A stretch of 64,000 nucleotides of DNA, taken from Iris pallida. Its lineage: Eukaryota; Streptophyta; Magnoliopsida; Asparagales; Iridaceae. Both the position numbers and the translations under genes were made by a program. Positions 21,946 through 34,028 of this stretch are shown here, in pieces. Where the stretch lies: assembly GCA_029216955.1 (NCBI GenBank), contig JANAVB010004176.1:19161-83160 (forward strand), read 5' to 3'. Each line of letters opens with the position of its first letter. Within the stretch, counting starts at the first letter, position 1. The notes beneath the pieces were generated by a model. It had not been told where the DNA came from and made no database searches. It was given only the letters and a program-made list of their open reading frames with translations.

Positions 21946-23649
21946 TGGAGAGATAACCAGGTCCTCAGGGGACATAGCAAGATACAAGAAATCACCATGC
22001 CATAATAACTGTGATAATAGAATAAGATAAAAAGATATGCATGCAATCGGGTTCCTGACCATTCTACTGTGAATATGCAGTTTGAGACTACAATCCTTTG
22101 ACGCATGAACTCTGGATGAACATAGGATCGGCATAGTCCCCATAAAGGGTACCAGGGGCCTACGTCCATAATGCTCGGGAAGCATCAGAGGGCACCATGT
22201 GAAAGGCTACGTCCATAACGCTCTAGGAAACGTCAGAGGGCACCTGGAGCCTGCGTCTCCGGAGGAGCGCATAGGTAATCATGGAAGTGTAAAGATTTCA
22301 GTTTGAGGAGAGAAACTCAACGGTATGTCCAGTTTTGGAACAGGGGCAAAATCGTAATTTTGGGTCAAAACGATGTCCGCTGTTGGACTCGCTTTGCTCC
22401 GAAATGCGTGCCAAATTCTACGATCTCTAAAGTCGTCAAACTACATGTCTACGATTTCAGGTTGAGGAGAGAAACTCAACGGTATGTCCAGTTTTGGATT
22501 CCGAGGAGCCGTGTACAAAATTGCCCGTTTGAGTGGGTCGCGGGCCCGCCAAAATTGGGTTCCGATTCGACCTTCTCAGAATCGAACCAAACTTGGCATG
22601 CAGGACCAAAATTTTGATCCGGACCTGTTGGCACAAGTTTCGTCTCAATCCGACGACTGTACACGAAGTTATGGGCAAGTTTGCAAAACGTCAATACGGG
22701 GTATCTCGACGGATACGCGTTGGTTTCGTCGCACACACACGACGAAACTGAGTTCCGTCAGTTCCCACACGTCCGTAACGTCCATACGCGTCTTTCAATG
22801 CATATAGCGTGCGACCACGTCGCCCGGTTTGTCGGGGCGTACGTCGTATCGGACAAAATTCCAGAATTTTTGTGATTTAGAAACCAGTTTTTCCGACAAC
22901 TTCACATACAGTTTTCTTCCTACATATTAAACGAAACTTCGATCCAAAAGTTGTGTTCTACTCTTGGTTATATTGGCTTCACTTGTGTTCAATTAGTTTC
23001 TGAAAAATCTCGACGCACAGATCGAAATCTGGCTTCTAAGTTGTGGTTTGGGGCTGGATTAGAACTCTATTTTCAACAGTTTTTGGGGGCAACTTTGACT
23101 CGAATTTTCGAGCAATCCCCTGGGGTTCCCAGGATTCTATCAGAAGGAAAGTGGAGGGGGTCATATGGGCTACACACAGAAATTGATAGTTCAAGAAATC
23201 ATCGTAAAATAGGGAAGATATACAACTCGAAAATCGTTACTTCGAAGTACGAAATCGGGATGTCCCTCGCTCGACCGTCGGGTTGGGGTGCTCCGTGGCA
23301 GCGCGGAGATTGTTCGGCGGTGATGACTGTCCTGGAGCCGTGCGCAAGAGAACGAGAAAGGTCCAGGCGAAGTGGGCGGCTGAATTGGTGTGAAGTTTAG
23401 GGTTTGGGTTTTGGTTTCGTCGAGTAGGTTTAAATACTCTCCGCCGATACTTCTAATAGTATTAGGACTTAGCTGATGGGGGGCTCGGGTTTAAGGTTTT
23501 CAGCTGCTATTAGGAGTTACATTGGGGGGTCAGGTGCTAAAGTCATCGCAGCTAAAGCTGCTGCTGGGTTCGGTTATGTGGGGCGTCGGGCCCCACCGCA
23601 GCTATTGCTGCTGCCTTTTGTGGTGGTTCGGCCCTCCACTGTTTTTTTT

Positions 23650-23650
23650 T

Positions 23651-23696
<46 letters not shown>

Positions 23697-23701
23697 CATT
23701 C

Positions 23702-23732
<31 letters not shown>

Positions 23733-23745
23733 TGTGTATATAATC
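23650..23745. repeat. (TA)n microsatellite in E4 3' LTR
   Basis: Almost pure TA dinucleotides with a few interruptions; the 5' LTR has the matching tract at 31640-31725, of different length and pattern. Confidence 0.95.
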
Positions 23746-24002
23746 CCAAGGAAAAATCTAAAATTCTTAACAAGTAACAAAATATTTTGTAACAAGGTAA
23801 GCTATATTTAGGAGTATCTAAATTATCACGCACACTACATACATACATTATACACATCTACAATTACGTACATATACCAATTAAACTAAAAATATAGAAA
23901 AAATATTTTAAAAGTATTAAAATAATTAGAAATTATTGGGGTTTTACATCCTACCCAACTTAAAGAAAATTTTGTCCTCGAAATTAAACTAAGGTCGGGG
24001 GA

Positions 24003-25363
24003 TCAAAATGCAATGCAAGGAATTATAATAACACTTAAAATGCAAGACATACCATCGTTTTTAAACAACTGCGGGTAGCAATTTCGGATGTCGTCCTCGC
24101 GCTCCCAAGTAGACTCCCCTGGCGAGTGATGCTTCCATGCCACGCGAACTAATGGAATAGATTGGTTTCGCAACACCTTCACTCGGCGATCGAGGATACC
24201 TACTGGTTGCTCTTCATATGACAAACTCGGTCCCACTGTGATCTCGGAGTGATCAAGCACATGATTGCTGTCCGCTACGTACCTCCTGAGCTGAGATACA
24301 TAAATACGTCATGTACTCCCTCTAGCGACGGTGGCAATGCCAATCTGTAGGCAATCTCTCCAACACGTTCCAAGACATCGAAAGGCCCGATGTACCTTGG
24401 ACTCAACTTGCCACGTCCTCCGAATCGAATCATGCCTCTAGTGGGGGATATCTTCAAGAACACATGGTCACCCTCTTTGAACTCCAAGGGTCGACGACGA
24501 TTATCTGCCCACTGCTTCTGACGATCCTGCGCTGCTCGCAGGTGGTCCTGAATTTTCTTTACTATCTCCACTGTGCTCAAGACCAACTCGGGACCCAATA
24601 ACTGTCGCTCTCCTATGTCGCTCCAACAAACTGGAGACCGACACCTCCTACCATATAATGCTTCAAACGGAGCCATTTGAATGCTCGCTTGATAGCTATT
24701 GTTGTAGGAAAACTCAACAACTTGAAGATGGTCCTCCCACGAACCGCCAAAATCAAGCATACACGCTCTCAACATATCTTCTAGCGTCTGAATGGTACGC
24801 TCCGACTGGCCATCTTTCTGCGGATGATACGATATGCTAAACTTCAGTCGAGTGCCCAAACTCTTTTGCATGCTCCTCCAAAAGTGCGAGGTGAATCTCG
24901 AGTCACGGTCCGACACAATACTAACAGGCACACCATGCAATCTCATAATCTGTTCCATATACATCTTTGCCAATACCTCTGTCGACTGGCCCACTCTAAA
25001 AGGCAAGAAATGTGCTGACTTCGTAAGTCTATCAACAATCACCCATACTGCGTCACGTCCTCTAGGACTCCGAGAAAAACCCGTGACAAAATCCATAGTA
25101 ATGTGCTCCCACTTCCACTCGGGAATGGGTAGCGGCTGCAATAATTCGACCGTCCTCTGGTGCTCCGCCTTCACTTGTTGACATACGAAGCACTTGGCAA
25201 CGAAACGAGCTATCTCTCGCTTCATTCCATGCCACCAATAATACTATCGTAAGTCGCGATACATCTTGGTCCCTCCGGGATAAATAGAGTAAGTCGAACT
25301 GTGAGCCTCTGCCATCAGCTCCTGTCGTAGGTCTCCATTGGGTACATAAATGTGATCCCCACA
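24003..25363 (-). pseudogene. int: E4 integrase with chromodomain
   Basis: Same minus-strand frame as the upstream pol. N-terminal zinc region near 25200-25330: one histidine is tyrosine (SIYPGGTK) and a TAG at 25244-25246 follows; CFVCQQ cysteines are present. Core 24275-25225 is open, 316 codons, with D in VDRLTKSAHF, D in IVSDRDSRF and the [12 protein letters not shown] segment, and GKLSPRYIGPF of the C-terminal domain. A one-base shift near 24300 separates it from the chromodomain (24003-24260: LDHSEITVGP, RVAWKHHSPGESTWE). Apart from the stops and shift this is an almost complete chromoviral integrase. Confidence 0.92.
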
Positions 25364-27478
25364 TCACAGTATCCCATTTGAGTGGATCCTCAAACCTGTC
25401 TGCTCTCCTGCTTCAATCCTCTCCTTGAGCCTTCGAAATCTAGCGTCATTGGGCAATGCTGCCTTGATGCGCTCTACTAATGATGATTGCACTTGAAGGT
25501 TGGCTAATACGCCGTCTGCTCTCGGTAATACTACCTTAATACCAAGCTGCTCCAAGTCTTTAATCAATTCCTTCTGTGTAGTCAAAAAGTGAGCCATGGA
25601 CTTACGACTTAATGCGTCTGCCACGACATTAGCCTTGCCCGGATGATAATGTAGCTCAATCTCATAATCCTTCATCAACTCCAACCAACGTCGTTGTCGC
25701 ATATTAAACTCCTTTTGTATGAACACGTACTTGAGGCTCTTATGATCAGTGTAGATATCAACCTTCTCGCCGTACAAGTAGTGTCTCCATAGCTTCAAAG
25801 CAAAGATAACCGCTGCGAGCTCTAGATCGTGGGTCGGATAATTCTTCTCGTGCACTCTCAACTGTCGAGATGCATATGCTACTACGCGACCGTGCTGCAT
25901 CAATACACATCCTAATCCCTTCCCGGATGCGTCGCTGTAGATCACAAATCCTCCTGGTCCCGATGGTAGTGTCAAAATCGGTGCTGTTGTCAACCGCTTC
26001 TTCAACTCGTCAAAAGCGGCTTGACACTCTTCTGTCCATACAAACTCCTGATCCTTGCAAGTCAATCGAGTCATAGGCCCCGCTATTCGAGAGAAATCTT
26101 CTACGAACCGTCGGTAGTAACTCGCAAGTCCGAGGAAACTTCTCACTTCAGAAGCTGTTGTGGGAGCGGGCCATAATTTGACTGCTGTGATCTTCTCTGG
26201 GTCCACTAATATACCATCACCCGTAACAATATGGCCAAGGAATGATACCTCCTTGAGAAAGAAATCATACTTGCTAAGCTTCGCAAAAAGTCTCTCGTTC
26301 CTCAGTGTTCCCAAAACTATCCGTAGATGCTGCTCATGCTCCTCTTGACTCTTGGAGTAAATCAAGATATCGTCTATAAAGACTACTACAAATTTGTCCA
26401 AGTATTGGTGAAAGATCTTGTTCATTAAATTCATGAAAACTGTGGGTGCATTGGTCAAACCGAAAGGCATGACCAAGAACTCGTAGTGTCCATACCTCGA
26501 ACGAAAGGCCGTCTTTGCAATGTCTTCCTTCTGAACCTTCAATTGGTGATAGCCTGATCGTAAGTCAATCTTGGAGAATACTTTTGCTCCACTCAATTGA
26601 TCGAATAGATCATCTATACGCGGCAAATGATACTTGTTCTTCACCGTCACTGCATTCAACGCTCTGTAGTCAATGCACATGCGCACTGTCCCGTCTTTCT
26701 TAGGCACAAAAAGAACGGGCGCTCCCCATGGTGACGCACTGGCACGAATAAATCCCTTCTCTAATAAGTCATCAATCTGTGTCTTCATCTCTACCAACTC
26801 CTTGGGTGCCAGACGATATACTCGAGATGAAATAGGCTCGGCTCCAGGAATAAGCTCAATAGAAAACTCAATATCTCGGTCAGGTGGTAGTCCTGGTAAC
26901 TCCTCGAGAAATGCATCCTCGAACTCGATGATAATAGGGTGCTGTGGGGTGTCATGCATCATCATATGTGTTCCCGATGTGGGTGCATCACAACTCTCTC
27001 CGTCTTCTTTGGTGAACTCAAACTCTGCCGCATTCGGTGGTCTAAAGATAATACTGCTCCTATGGCAGTCGATGAGAGCGAAATGCTGGCTCAACCAGTC
27101 CATTCCAAGAACCACGTCAAATGTTGGCATAGGGAATATGAGAAGTCGTGCCACCATCTCTCTACCATTTATCACTATAGGACAACATCTACAAACACTA
27201 CTAATAGGTACAACTCCTCCTCCAGTGAGTATTTTAACATTCTTAGCTAAGGGTGTGATGGAAATGTTGTGTCTAGTGGCAAAACTAGTGGCTATAAATG
27301 AATGTGTGGCTCCAGTATCAAATAATGTAATAGCAGGAAAAGTTGCAACTAGAACCATACCTGCTATAACCTCTGCCTCTGTCTCAATATCCTCAACAGC
27401 AAGTGAGAATGCCTGCCCATAATTTTGTCCCGGGCCCTGAGCTCCGGCCTTGTTGTACTGTGTGCCTTGGGGAGGCAA
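25364..27478 (-). pseudogene. pol: E4 protease, reverse transcriptase and RNase H, open over 704 codons
   Basis: The longest open frame in the window. Protease active site [11 protein letters not shown] at about residue 53; [10 protein letters not shown] ends the protease. RT has [26 protein letters not shown] and [10 protein letters not shown] (about residue 385). RNase H has [32 protein letters not shown] and DALSR, so all four acidic positions are present. The M at 27478 is only an internal start: the frame is continuous with gag upstream except for a TAA at 27545-27547. It ends at TGA 25364-25366, before integrase, in the same frame. All catalytic motifs look intact. Confidence 0.95.
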
Positions 27479-28759
27479 TGGTGGACGAGGTGCTCCTACT
27501 ATAGTCCGTGGAACTGGGAGAGCTGGGGCTGTGGGCCTCGAATTTTACCGAGCTTGTACTATTGCATGTTGCTCAGGACAATCCTTGAGCATGTGCTGAT
27601 TAGATCCACATCTCAAGCATAATCTAAGGCGAGTCCTGCAGTCGATCTGGATATGTCCTTGTTTTCTGCAGTAATGGCAAACGAGCTTCTGATAAGGTGA
27701 GGGCCTCTGCTGGAACTGTCATGTGGTCCTCCTAATAGGTCCAGTCTGAGTAGTCCGGGCTGGTGTAGCTGCTGGTGTATGGCGCCTCGATGTCTGCTGC
27801 TGTTCCTTGCGAAGAATCTCCTGAGCACGAGCTTCTTCCAAGACAGCTGAATGGGAGACTCGAGACTGAGTAGTCGTATAAGACTTGAGCTCTGGTGCAA
27901 GCCCCTGGTGAAATCTCCTTGCCTTCGCTAACTCTGTCGAAATCAATCCCACCCCAAATCGACTCAGGCGATTGAACTCCGAGTCATACTCGTCAACTGT
28001 CATATTCCCTTGCTTCAGATGAAGGAACTGGTCATAGAGACCATCTCGAACATGAATAGGGAAGAATCTCTCATAGAATGCATCATAGAACTGCTTCCAA
28101 GTGATCCATGTGCCTAATCGTCTCTCTTCCGCCTTCCACCAGTGGTGAGCATTGTCTTCTAATAATAGGTCCACTGCTGTCATCCAATCTCGAGCTGGCA
28201 ACTGGGATGCCTTCAGTAGCTTCTCGGTACTAATAAGCCACTATGACACCTCTAATGGCTTTTCCGTTCCCTTAAAGGCTTTGGGGTTCATATCTGTGAA
28301 ATTCTTGATAGAGCCTTCATAGGGATGCAAAGCCGGTACTGGTACTGGTACTGGAGGTGGTGGTGGAGGTCTAGCCATAGCTGCCATCATTGTCTGTCTC
28401 ATCAGCTCAATCTGTTGCCACTGAGCCTGCATCATGGTATACATAAACTGAGTAGTAGGGCTCCCATCAGTCGGTGGTGGAGGCATGTGAGGTCCCGACT
28501 GTGGGGGAAACTGCTGGAGGAATGGTGGTGGAGGAGACAGTAGTATATTCCCTCCCGATGGCATGGTAGTGGTCTGTCTAGCCTGACTGCCTGAGGGTGC
28601 TGCGACCTCTGGGTACTCCGTCGTCGGTGTCGTAGTAGGCTGCAACAGTCCTGGCTGGTATGGTGTCGCTGGAGTCATGGGAGGATTCTGTCCCTCCGGA
28701 GTAGTCTCCTCGCAAGATGTGAGGGCCAAGGCAGAAGTGCACCCGCTACGTAGATTCAT
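27479..28759 (-). pseudogene. gag: E4 gag with three in-frame stops
   Basis: Starts MNLRSGCTSA at 28759, preceded by a 3' splice-site-like CCAACAG. Residues 1-150 are proline-rich (PPPPPPVPVPVP near 28340). The capsid region spans about 27960-28290 (HHWWKAEERR, FYERFFP, DEYDSEFNRLSRF). Two intact zinc knuckles, CHYCRKQGHIQIDC and CLRCGSNQHMLKDC, lie at 27580-27690. Stops at 28241-28243 (TAG), 27719-27721 (TGA) and 27545-27547 (TAA) interrupt a frame that is otherwise continuous into protease. Each stop could come from one C-to-T change. Confidence 0.93.
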
Positions 28760-28966
28760 ACTGTTGGCATGAGGAAGATAAGTTGATATTAGGAAAGATT
28801 AGATATGAAGTAAATCGAATAATCAAGGAAGTTTCGAAAAGATTGGAAGTCAAGGGATAGTAGTAGTTCTGGATGAGATATTCCTATTCCTATATGCAGG
28901 CTTGTTGGGCACAGTCATGTAACCTAACAATATTAAATCAGACATGCATGGACCACCACAAAAACA
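28760..28966 (-). other. E4 leader with conserved GGTGGTCCATGCA block
   Basis: On the minus strand the LTR is followed by TGTTTTTGTGGTGGTCCATGCA (28940-28966). This resembles the E1 and E6 leaders but no standard tRNA primer site. A pyrimidine-rich stretch ending CCAACAG abuts the gag ATG, as a leader intron would. Confidence 0.5.
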
Positions 28967-31661
28967 TGTAACGCTCCAGTCCCAAAATACTTAGGACCAA
29001 GTACGTGAACATACCAGCTGCACATATACGAAGAATACTCCAATATATAGAATCCTCATATACGTACATAAGCTGTAAATAAATAATCACAGGCCAGAAT
29101 AACATATCTAATCTCATCACAGCTCAACACAGAAGATAATGAAGTCCAAATAAATAAATAAGAGTATCAAAAGATAGCCGGGTGAACATACTCACTCCAA
29201 ACAGCTATGAAAAATAGTCTCACAGGATCGAAGTTCGACCTCCGCAAAATAGAAGAAAAGAGGTGTAAAAGAAATGTCTATAACTGTCTCAGATATAGAA
29301 TAAACTAGAAATCAGTAGTGACTGCCTCGTCATCAATGTAAGATAACTCCAATGCCGCTCCGTACTCCTGTGGAATATCGTCTAAACCTGGAGAGATAAC
29401 CAGGTCCTCAGGAGACATAGCAAGATACAAGAAAACACCATGCCATAATAACTGTGATAATAGAAGAAGATAAAAAGATATGCATACAATCGGGTTCCTG
29501 ACCATTCTACTGTGAATATGCAGTTTGAGATACAATCCTTTGACGCATGAACCCTGGCTGAACATAGGATCGGCATAGTCCCCATAAAGGGTACCAGGGG
29601 CCTACGTCCATAACGCTCGAAAAGCATCAGAGGGCACCATGTGAAAGGCTACGTCCATAACGCTCTGGGAAACGTCAGAGGGAACCAGGAGCCTGCGTCT
29701 CCGGAGGAGCGCACAGGTAATCATGGAAGTGTAAAGAAGCCCATACGTCAGGTATTGTTCTCCCCACCCAATGCCTAGTATCATTATCTCTATGACTGAT
29801 ATGATCTTCTAGTAACCGCCAAGTCTTCTAACATGCAATACTATTGGCAGTTACTCCTATCCGTCGCACGCTCCATACGTATCGGTGGCCAGCCAACTAC
29901 GCGAAAACGTGTCTTACATGTGACTCACATCACGTGATACAACAAGTGTCAAGGCCGTATGAGATATACCAATTCCTCAACATCAATGGGTGGTCAATAA
30001 TCTAAGTCAATGCAAGAGAATACATAAAGCAAGAAAAACGACCGATAGAATCGTTTGCACCCAAGTGTGACTTGGACGCACAGTTTAAATATCACAAATT
30101 AAAATACTGAAAATAACAACTGAAAATAAGAATACAGTAATCACAGAGTAAGGTGGCAAGGTATCTTGCTTGGTGGTACAAAATGGCAAGTCCAAGAGTA
30201 GCAAGTGTCAGCACCAAAACTCAAAAATCACAGATGACTCCAAACGTTGAAACAAACATCAAAAATGATCTCGGTGAAGAAGATATACCTAGGAAATGCT
30301 AGTCCAAAAGTCAAATTCTGGAACAGGAGCAAAATCGTAATTTCGGGTCAAAACGATGTCCGATGTTGGACTCGCTTTGTACCGAAACGCGTGCCAAAGT
30401 CTACGGTCTCTAAATTCATCAAACTACATGTCTACGGTTTCAGTTTGAGGAGAGAAACTCAACGGTATGTCCAGTTTTGGATTTCGAGAAGCCGTGTACA
30501 AAATCGCTCGTTTGAGTGGGTCGCGGGCCCGCCAAAATTGGGTTCTGATTCGACCTTCTCAGAATCGAACCAAACTTGGCATGCAGGACCAAAATTTTGA
30601 TCCAGACCTGTTGGCGCAAGTTTCGTCTCAATCAGACGACTGTACACGAAGTTATGGGCAAGTTTGCAAAACGTCAATACGGGGTATCTCGACGGATACG
30701 CGTTGGTTTCATCGCGCACACACGACGAAACTGAGTTCCGTCAGTTCCCACACGTCCGCAACGTCCATACGCGTCTTTCGATGCGTATAGCGTACGACCA
30801 CATCGCCCGGTTTGTCGGGGCGTACGTCGTATCGGACAAAATTCTAGAATTTTTGTGATTTAGAAACCAGTTTTTCCGACAACTTCACATACAGTTTTCT
30901 TCCTACATATTAAACGAAACTTCTATCCAAAGTTGTTTTGTACTCTTGGTTATATTGGCTTCATATGTGCTCAATTAGTTTCTGAAAAATCTCGACGCAC
31001 AGATCGAAATCTGGCTTCTACGTTGTGGTTTGGGGCTGGATTAGAACTCTGTTTTCAACAGTTTTTGGAGCCAACTTTGACTCAAATTTTCGAGCAATAC
31101 CCTGGGATTCCCAGGATTCTATCAGAAGGGAAGTGGAGGGGGTCATATGGGCTACACACAGAAATTGATAGTTCAAGAAATCATCGCAAAACAAGGAAGA
31201 TATACAACTCGAAAATCGTTACCTCGAAGTACGAAATCGGGATGTCCCTCGCTCGACCGTCGGGTTGGGGTGCTCCGCGGCAGCGCGGAGATTGTTCGGC
31301 GGTGACGACTATCCTGGAGACGTGCGCAAGAGAACGAGAAAGGTCCAGGCGAAGTGGACGGCTGAATTGGTGTGAAGTTTAGGGTTTGGGTTTTGGTTTC
31401 GTCGAGTAGGTTTAAATACTCTCCGCCGATACTTCAAATAGTAATAGGACTTAACTGATGGGGGGATCGAGTTTAAGTTTTTCAGCTGCTATTAGAAGTT
31501 GCATTGGGGGGTCGGGTGCTAAAGTCATCGCAGCTAAAGCTGCTGCTGGGTTCGGTTATGTGGGGGGTCGGGCCCCACCGCAGCTATTGCTGCTGCCTTT
31601 TGTGGCGGTTCGGCCCTCCATTGTTTTCTATTTTTTTTACAATCAATATATATATATATTG

Positions 31662-31722
<61 letters not shown>

Positions 31723-31937
31723 TATTATATAATCCTAAGGAAAAATCTAAAATTCTTAACAAGTAACAAAATATTTTGTAATAAGGTAAGCTATATTTAG
31801 GAGTATCTAAATTATCACGCACACAACATACATACATTATACACATCTACAATTAAGTATATATACCAATTAAACTAAAAATATAGAAAAAATATTTTAA
31901 AAGTATTAAAATAATTAGACATTATTGGGGTTTTACA
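28967..31937 (-). repeat. E4 5' LTR, 2,971 bp
   Basis: Ends TGTAACGCTCC and GGGGTTTTACA on the plus strand; matches 21523-23948 except for the 584-bp segment 29737-30320 missing there. Promoter-like minus-strand TATTTAAA at 31411-31418. (TA)n tract 31640-31725. Mini-exon-like frame 29305-29388. Plus-strand open frames of 107 and 149 codons are present in both LTRs but run against LTR transcription and carry no recognisable domain. Confidence 0.95.
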
Positions 31938-32231
31938 GAGGTAATGAGGACATAGCAGGAGTAGGCCCCATGAAGGGAATATAGAACAACTCAGAGGTAA
32001 TGAGGACATGGAAGTTCTATGTGAGGGGCGGTTTGTTTTAGATGGAAGGGAAACAATTCAAAGGTAACATCGACGTGGTTGTTTCGGAAGATCTGTGGAT
32101 CTGTTACCCTTTTTGTGCACTAAAGTACGAGTATTGGATCATAAGAAGGGAGCTCTTTTTGGGAAGAAAGTTCAGAGGTATAATCATACATGACTTACTA
32201 CCTAAAAGACGCGATACAAATTCATCTGTAG
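31938..32231. repeat. E3 spacer, right of E4
   Basis: Continuation of the pre-E4 spacer. CTCAGAGGTAATGAGGACAT units at 31938 (partial) and 31990 and weaker copies near 32050 and 32170. No coding sequence seen. Confidence 0.6.
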
Positions 32232-32775
32232 TGACCAGAGTATAAGTTTAGCAGTACCTGCAGGTACATAACTCGACAATCTGGGAGATTTGGGATCAAA
32301 ATATAAGTTCAGCGGTACCTGCGGGCACGTGACTCGACAATCTGGAGAACTGGAGTCGGAATATGAGTTCAGCGGTACCAAGGGGTACATAACCCATCAA
32401 TCTGGAAGATTTGTAATCGGGATGTGAATTCAGCGGTACCAGCGGGTACAAAACTCATTACTTTGGCAGATTTGTATGCGGGATATGAATTCAACGGTAC
32501 CAGCAGGTACATAACTTATTACTTTAGAAGATTTATAGGCGGGATGTGAGTTCAGCGGCACGAGCGGGTACGTAACTCATCATTTTGGCAGATTTGAAGG
32601 CAGGATGTGAGTTCAGCGGTACCAGCGGGTACGTAACTCATCAACTTGGCAATTTGTAGTTGGGATGTGAGTTTAGCGGTACAAGCTGGTACGTAACTCA
32701 TCACCTTGGCAATTTGTAGGCGGGATGTGAGTTCAGCGGTACCAGCGGGTATGTAACTCATCACCCTGGAGGATG
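32232..32775. repeat. Tandem array of about nine 60-bp units, 3' of E3 pol
   Basis: Unit consensus reads GGGATGTGAGTTCAGCGGTACC then AGCGGGTACGTAACTCATCA and a TTGGCAGATTTG spacer. Copies become more alike toward the right (32530-32770). Most carry the palindrome GGTACC. Lies between the integrase end and the spacer. Confidence 0.9.
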
Positions 32776-32785
32776 TCGTTTCAGA

Positions 32786-33900
32786 CGTAATACTTCTTTA
32801 GGAACTTGCCGTTGATGGGAAACATGAGCAAGTCTCAATTTTGTTTTGCAGGGCGGTAAGCTCCATTGGAGAATACAGCATCAATGATGAACGGGCCTTC
32901 CCACTTTGGCTGGAACATGCCGGCGGTCCTGTGAGTCATAACCATCGGCCTCCGAACTGCGAGAACGAGGTCGCCCACATGGAATGTTCTGATTTTAACC
33001 TTCTTGTTGAAGGCTCCTGAGATGCGTGCCTGGTACAGCTCGATTTGTTGTTAGGCTAACAGACGCTTCTCATCTAGGGCCTCCAACTCTTGTAGTCGGC
33101 AATGGTGATTATCATCTGTCGTCAATCGGTAGGTGAGGGCGACACGGAGTGAGGGGATTTGAGTCTCCAACGGGAGAATTGCCTCACTTCCGTATGCCAG
33201 AGAGAATGGTGTATTCTCGGTGGCAGTCCGTACTATAGTACGGTACGCCCATAAGCATTCGCCGAGCTTTTCATTCCAGTCACATTTGTTTGATGACACG
33301 AACTTCTTGAGAAGCTTGATGATTGTTTTATTGAATGCTTCAGCCAGACCATTAGCCGCCAGGTTGTATGGTATTGAAGCAATATTCTAGATTCGGTGTT
33401 TGTCGTAAAACCGATAGAAGGTGTGGCTTGCGAACTGCGAACCATTATCGTAGATGATCCTTCGGGGCAGTCCAAAGTGATAGATGACGTGATGCTTGAG
33501 GAAGCTGATCACATTTGAAGTCTTTACTTCTGCCAGCGGAACAACCTCCGTCCATTTAGAAAAGTAATCTGTGATTGCGAGTATGAAACGATATCCTCTG
33601 GACGAAGGTGGGGTGATCGGACCAATGATGTCCATTCCCCATGCTTCGAAGGGCCAGGATGCCACCGTCGGATGTAGAAACTCGGATGGCTGGTGGATGA
33701 AATCTGTATGGAGTTGACAGGCTTTGTATTTTCTTGCATAGTCTATTGCGTCTGCAACCATCGTGGGCCAGTAATAGCCCATTCGTCGAAGGCGATCCTG
33801 TAGTTTCGGGCCAGACTGATAGGCCCTACAGATGCCATCATGAGCTTCACGCACGGCTTCTTTGGCTTCTGTATTTAACAGGCATCAAAGTAGTAATCCA
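32786..33900 (-). pseudogene. int: E3 integrase, broken
   Basis: Minus strand. 33387-33854 has the N-terminal GYYWPTM segment with damaged zinc ligands (GICRAYQSG has Tyr for His, ARKYKACQ has Tyr for Cys), then the core FEAWGMDIIGPI and ITDYFSKWTEV (first D) and IIYDNGSQF (second D). After a stop at 33387 the core continues with GLAEAFNKTI (catalytic E) and 33051-33299 (WAYRTIVRTATENTPFSLAYG). The C-terminal domain (VGDLVLAVRRP, KWEGPFII) extends to about 32790. No chromodomain, as expected for Tat. At least two stops. Confidence 0.88.
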
Positions 33901-34028
33901 TCGTAAGATCGTCGATACAGCATTTTCGTCTATGTATCGTTGAAGAATCTGAGGGAATGTTTTCTGATAGAAGTGGCTTCCTTCGGATTCTCTGACAGGA
34001 TGTCATAGACTACGAAGTCAATAAATTG

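Larger units (their letters stand above)
21523..23948 (-). repeat. E4 3' LTR, 2,426 bp, with internal deletion
   Basis: Plus-strand ends TGTAACGCCC and GGGGTTTTACA. Compared with the 5' LTR, 584 bp (29737-30320) are replaced by about 44 bp (22295-22338) that copy a sequence found about 150 bp further on. Minus-strand TATTTAAA at 23429-23436 may be the promoter. A (TA)n tract lies at 23650-23745. The mini-exon-like frame is at 21862-21945. Confidence 0.95.
21523..31937 (-). mobile_element. E4: nearly intact Ty3/gypsy chromovirus, nested in E3
   Basis: 10,415 bp with TG...CA LTRs and a perfect five-base duplication GAGGT (21518-21522, 31938-31942). Gag to integrase lies in one minus-strand frame from 28759 down to about 24310, interrupted by five stops and a shift near the chromodomain. 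The LTRs differ in length (2,426 and 2,971 bp) because of one replacement event. It is the youngest insertion in the stack by position. Confidence 0.96.

Noticed and set aside
22484..23400. Plus-strand open frames of 107 and 149 codons in the E4 3' LTR, repeated in the 5' LTR (30467-31382)
   Set aside because: Present in both LTRs because the LTRs were identical at insertion. They run against LTR transcription, show amino-acid changes without constraint and match no family I know.
23650..23745. (TA)n tract as an origin or promoter
   Set aside because: Simple microsatellite inside the LTR, variable between the two LTRs.
26673..27422. 249-codon plus-strand open frame
   Set aside because: Exact antisense of the E4 protease/RT gene; no domain, and explained by codon use on the true strand.
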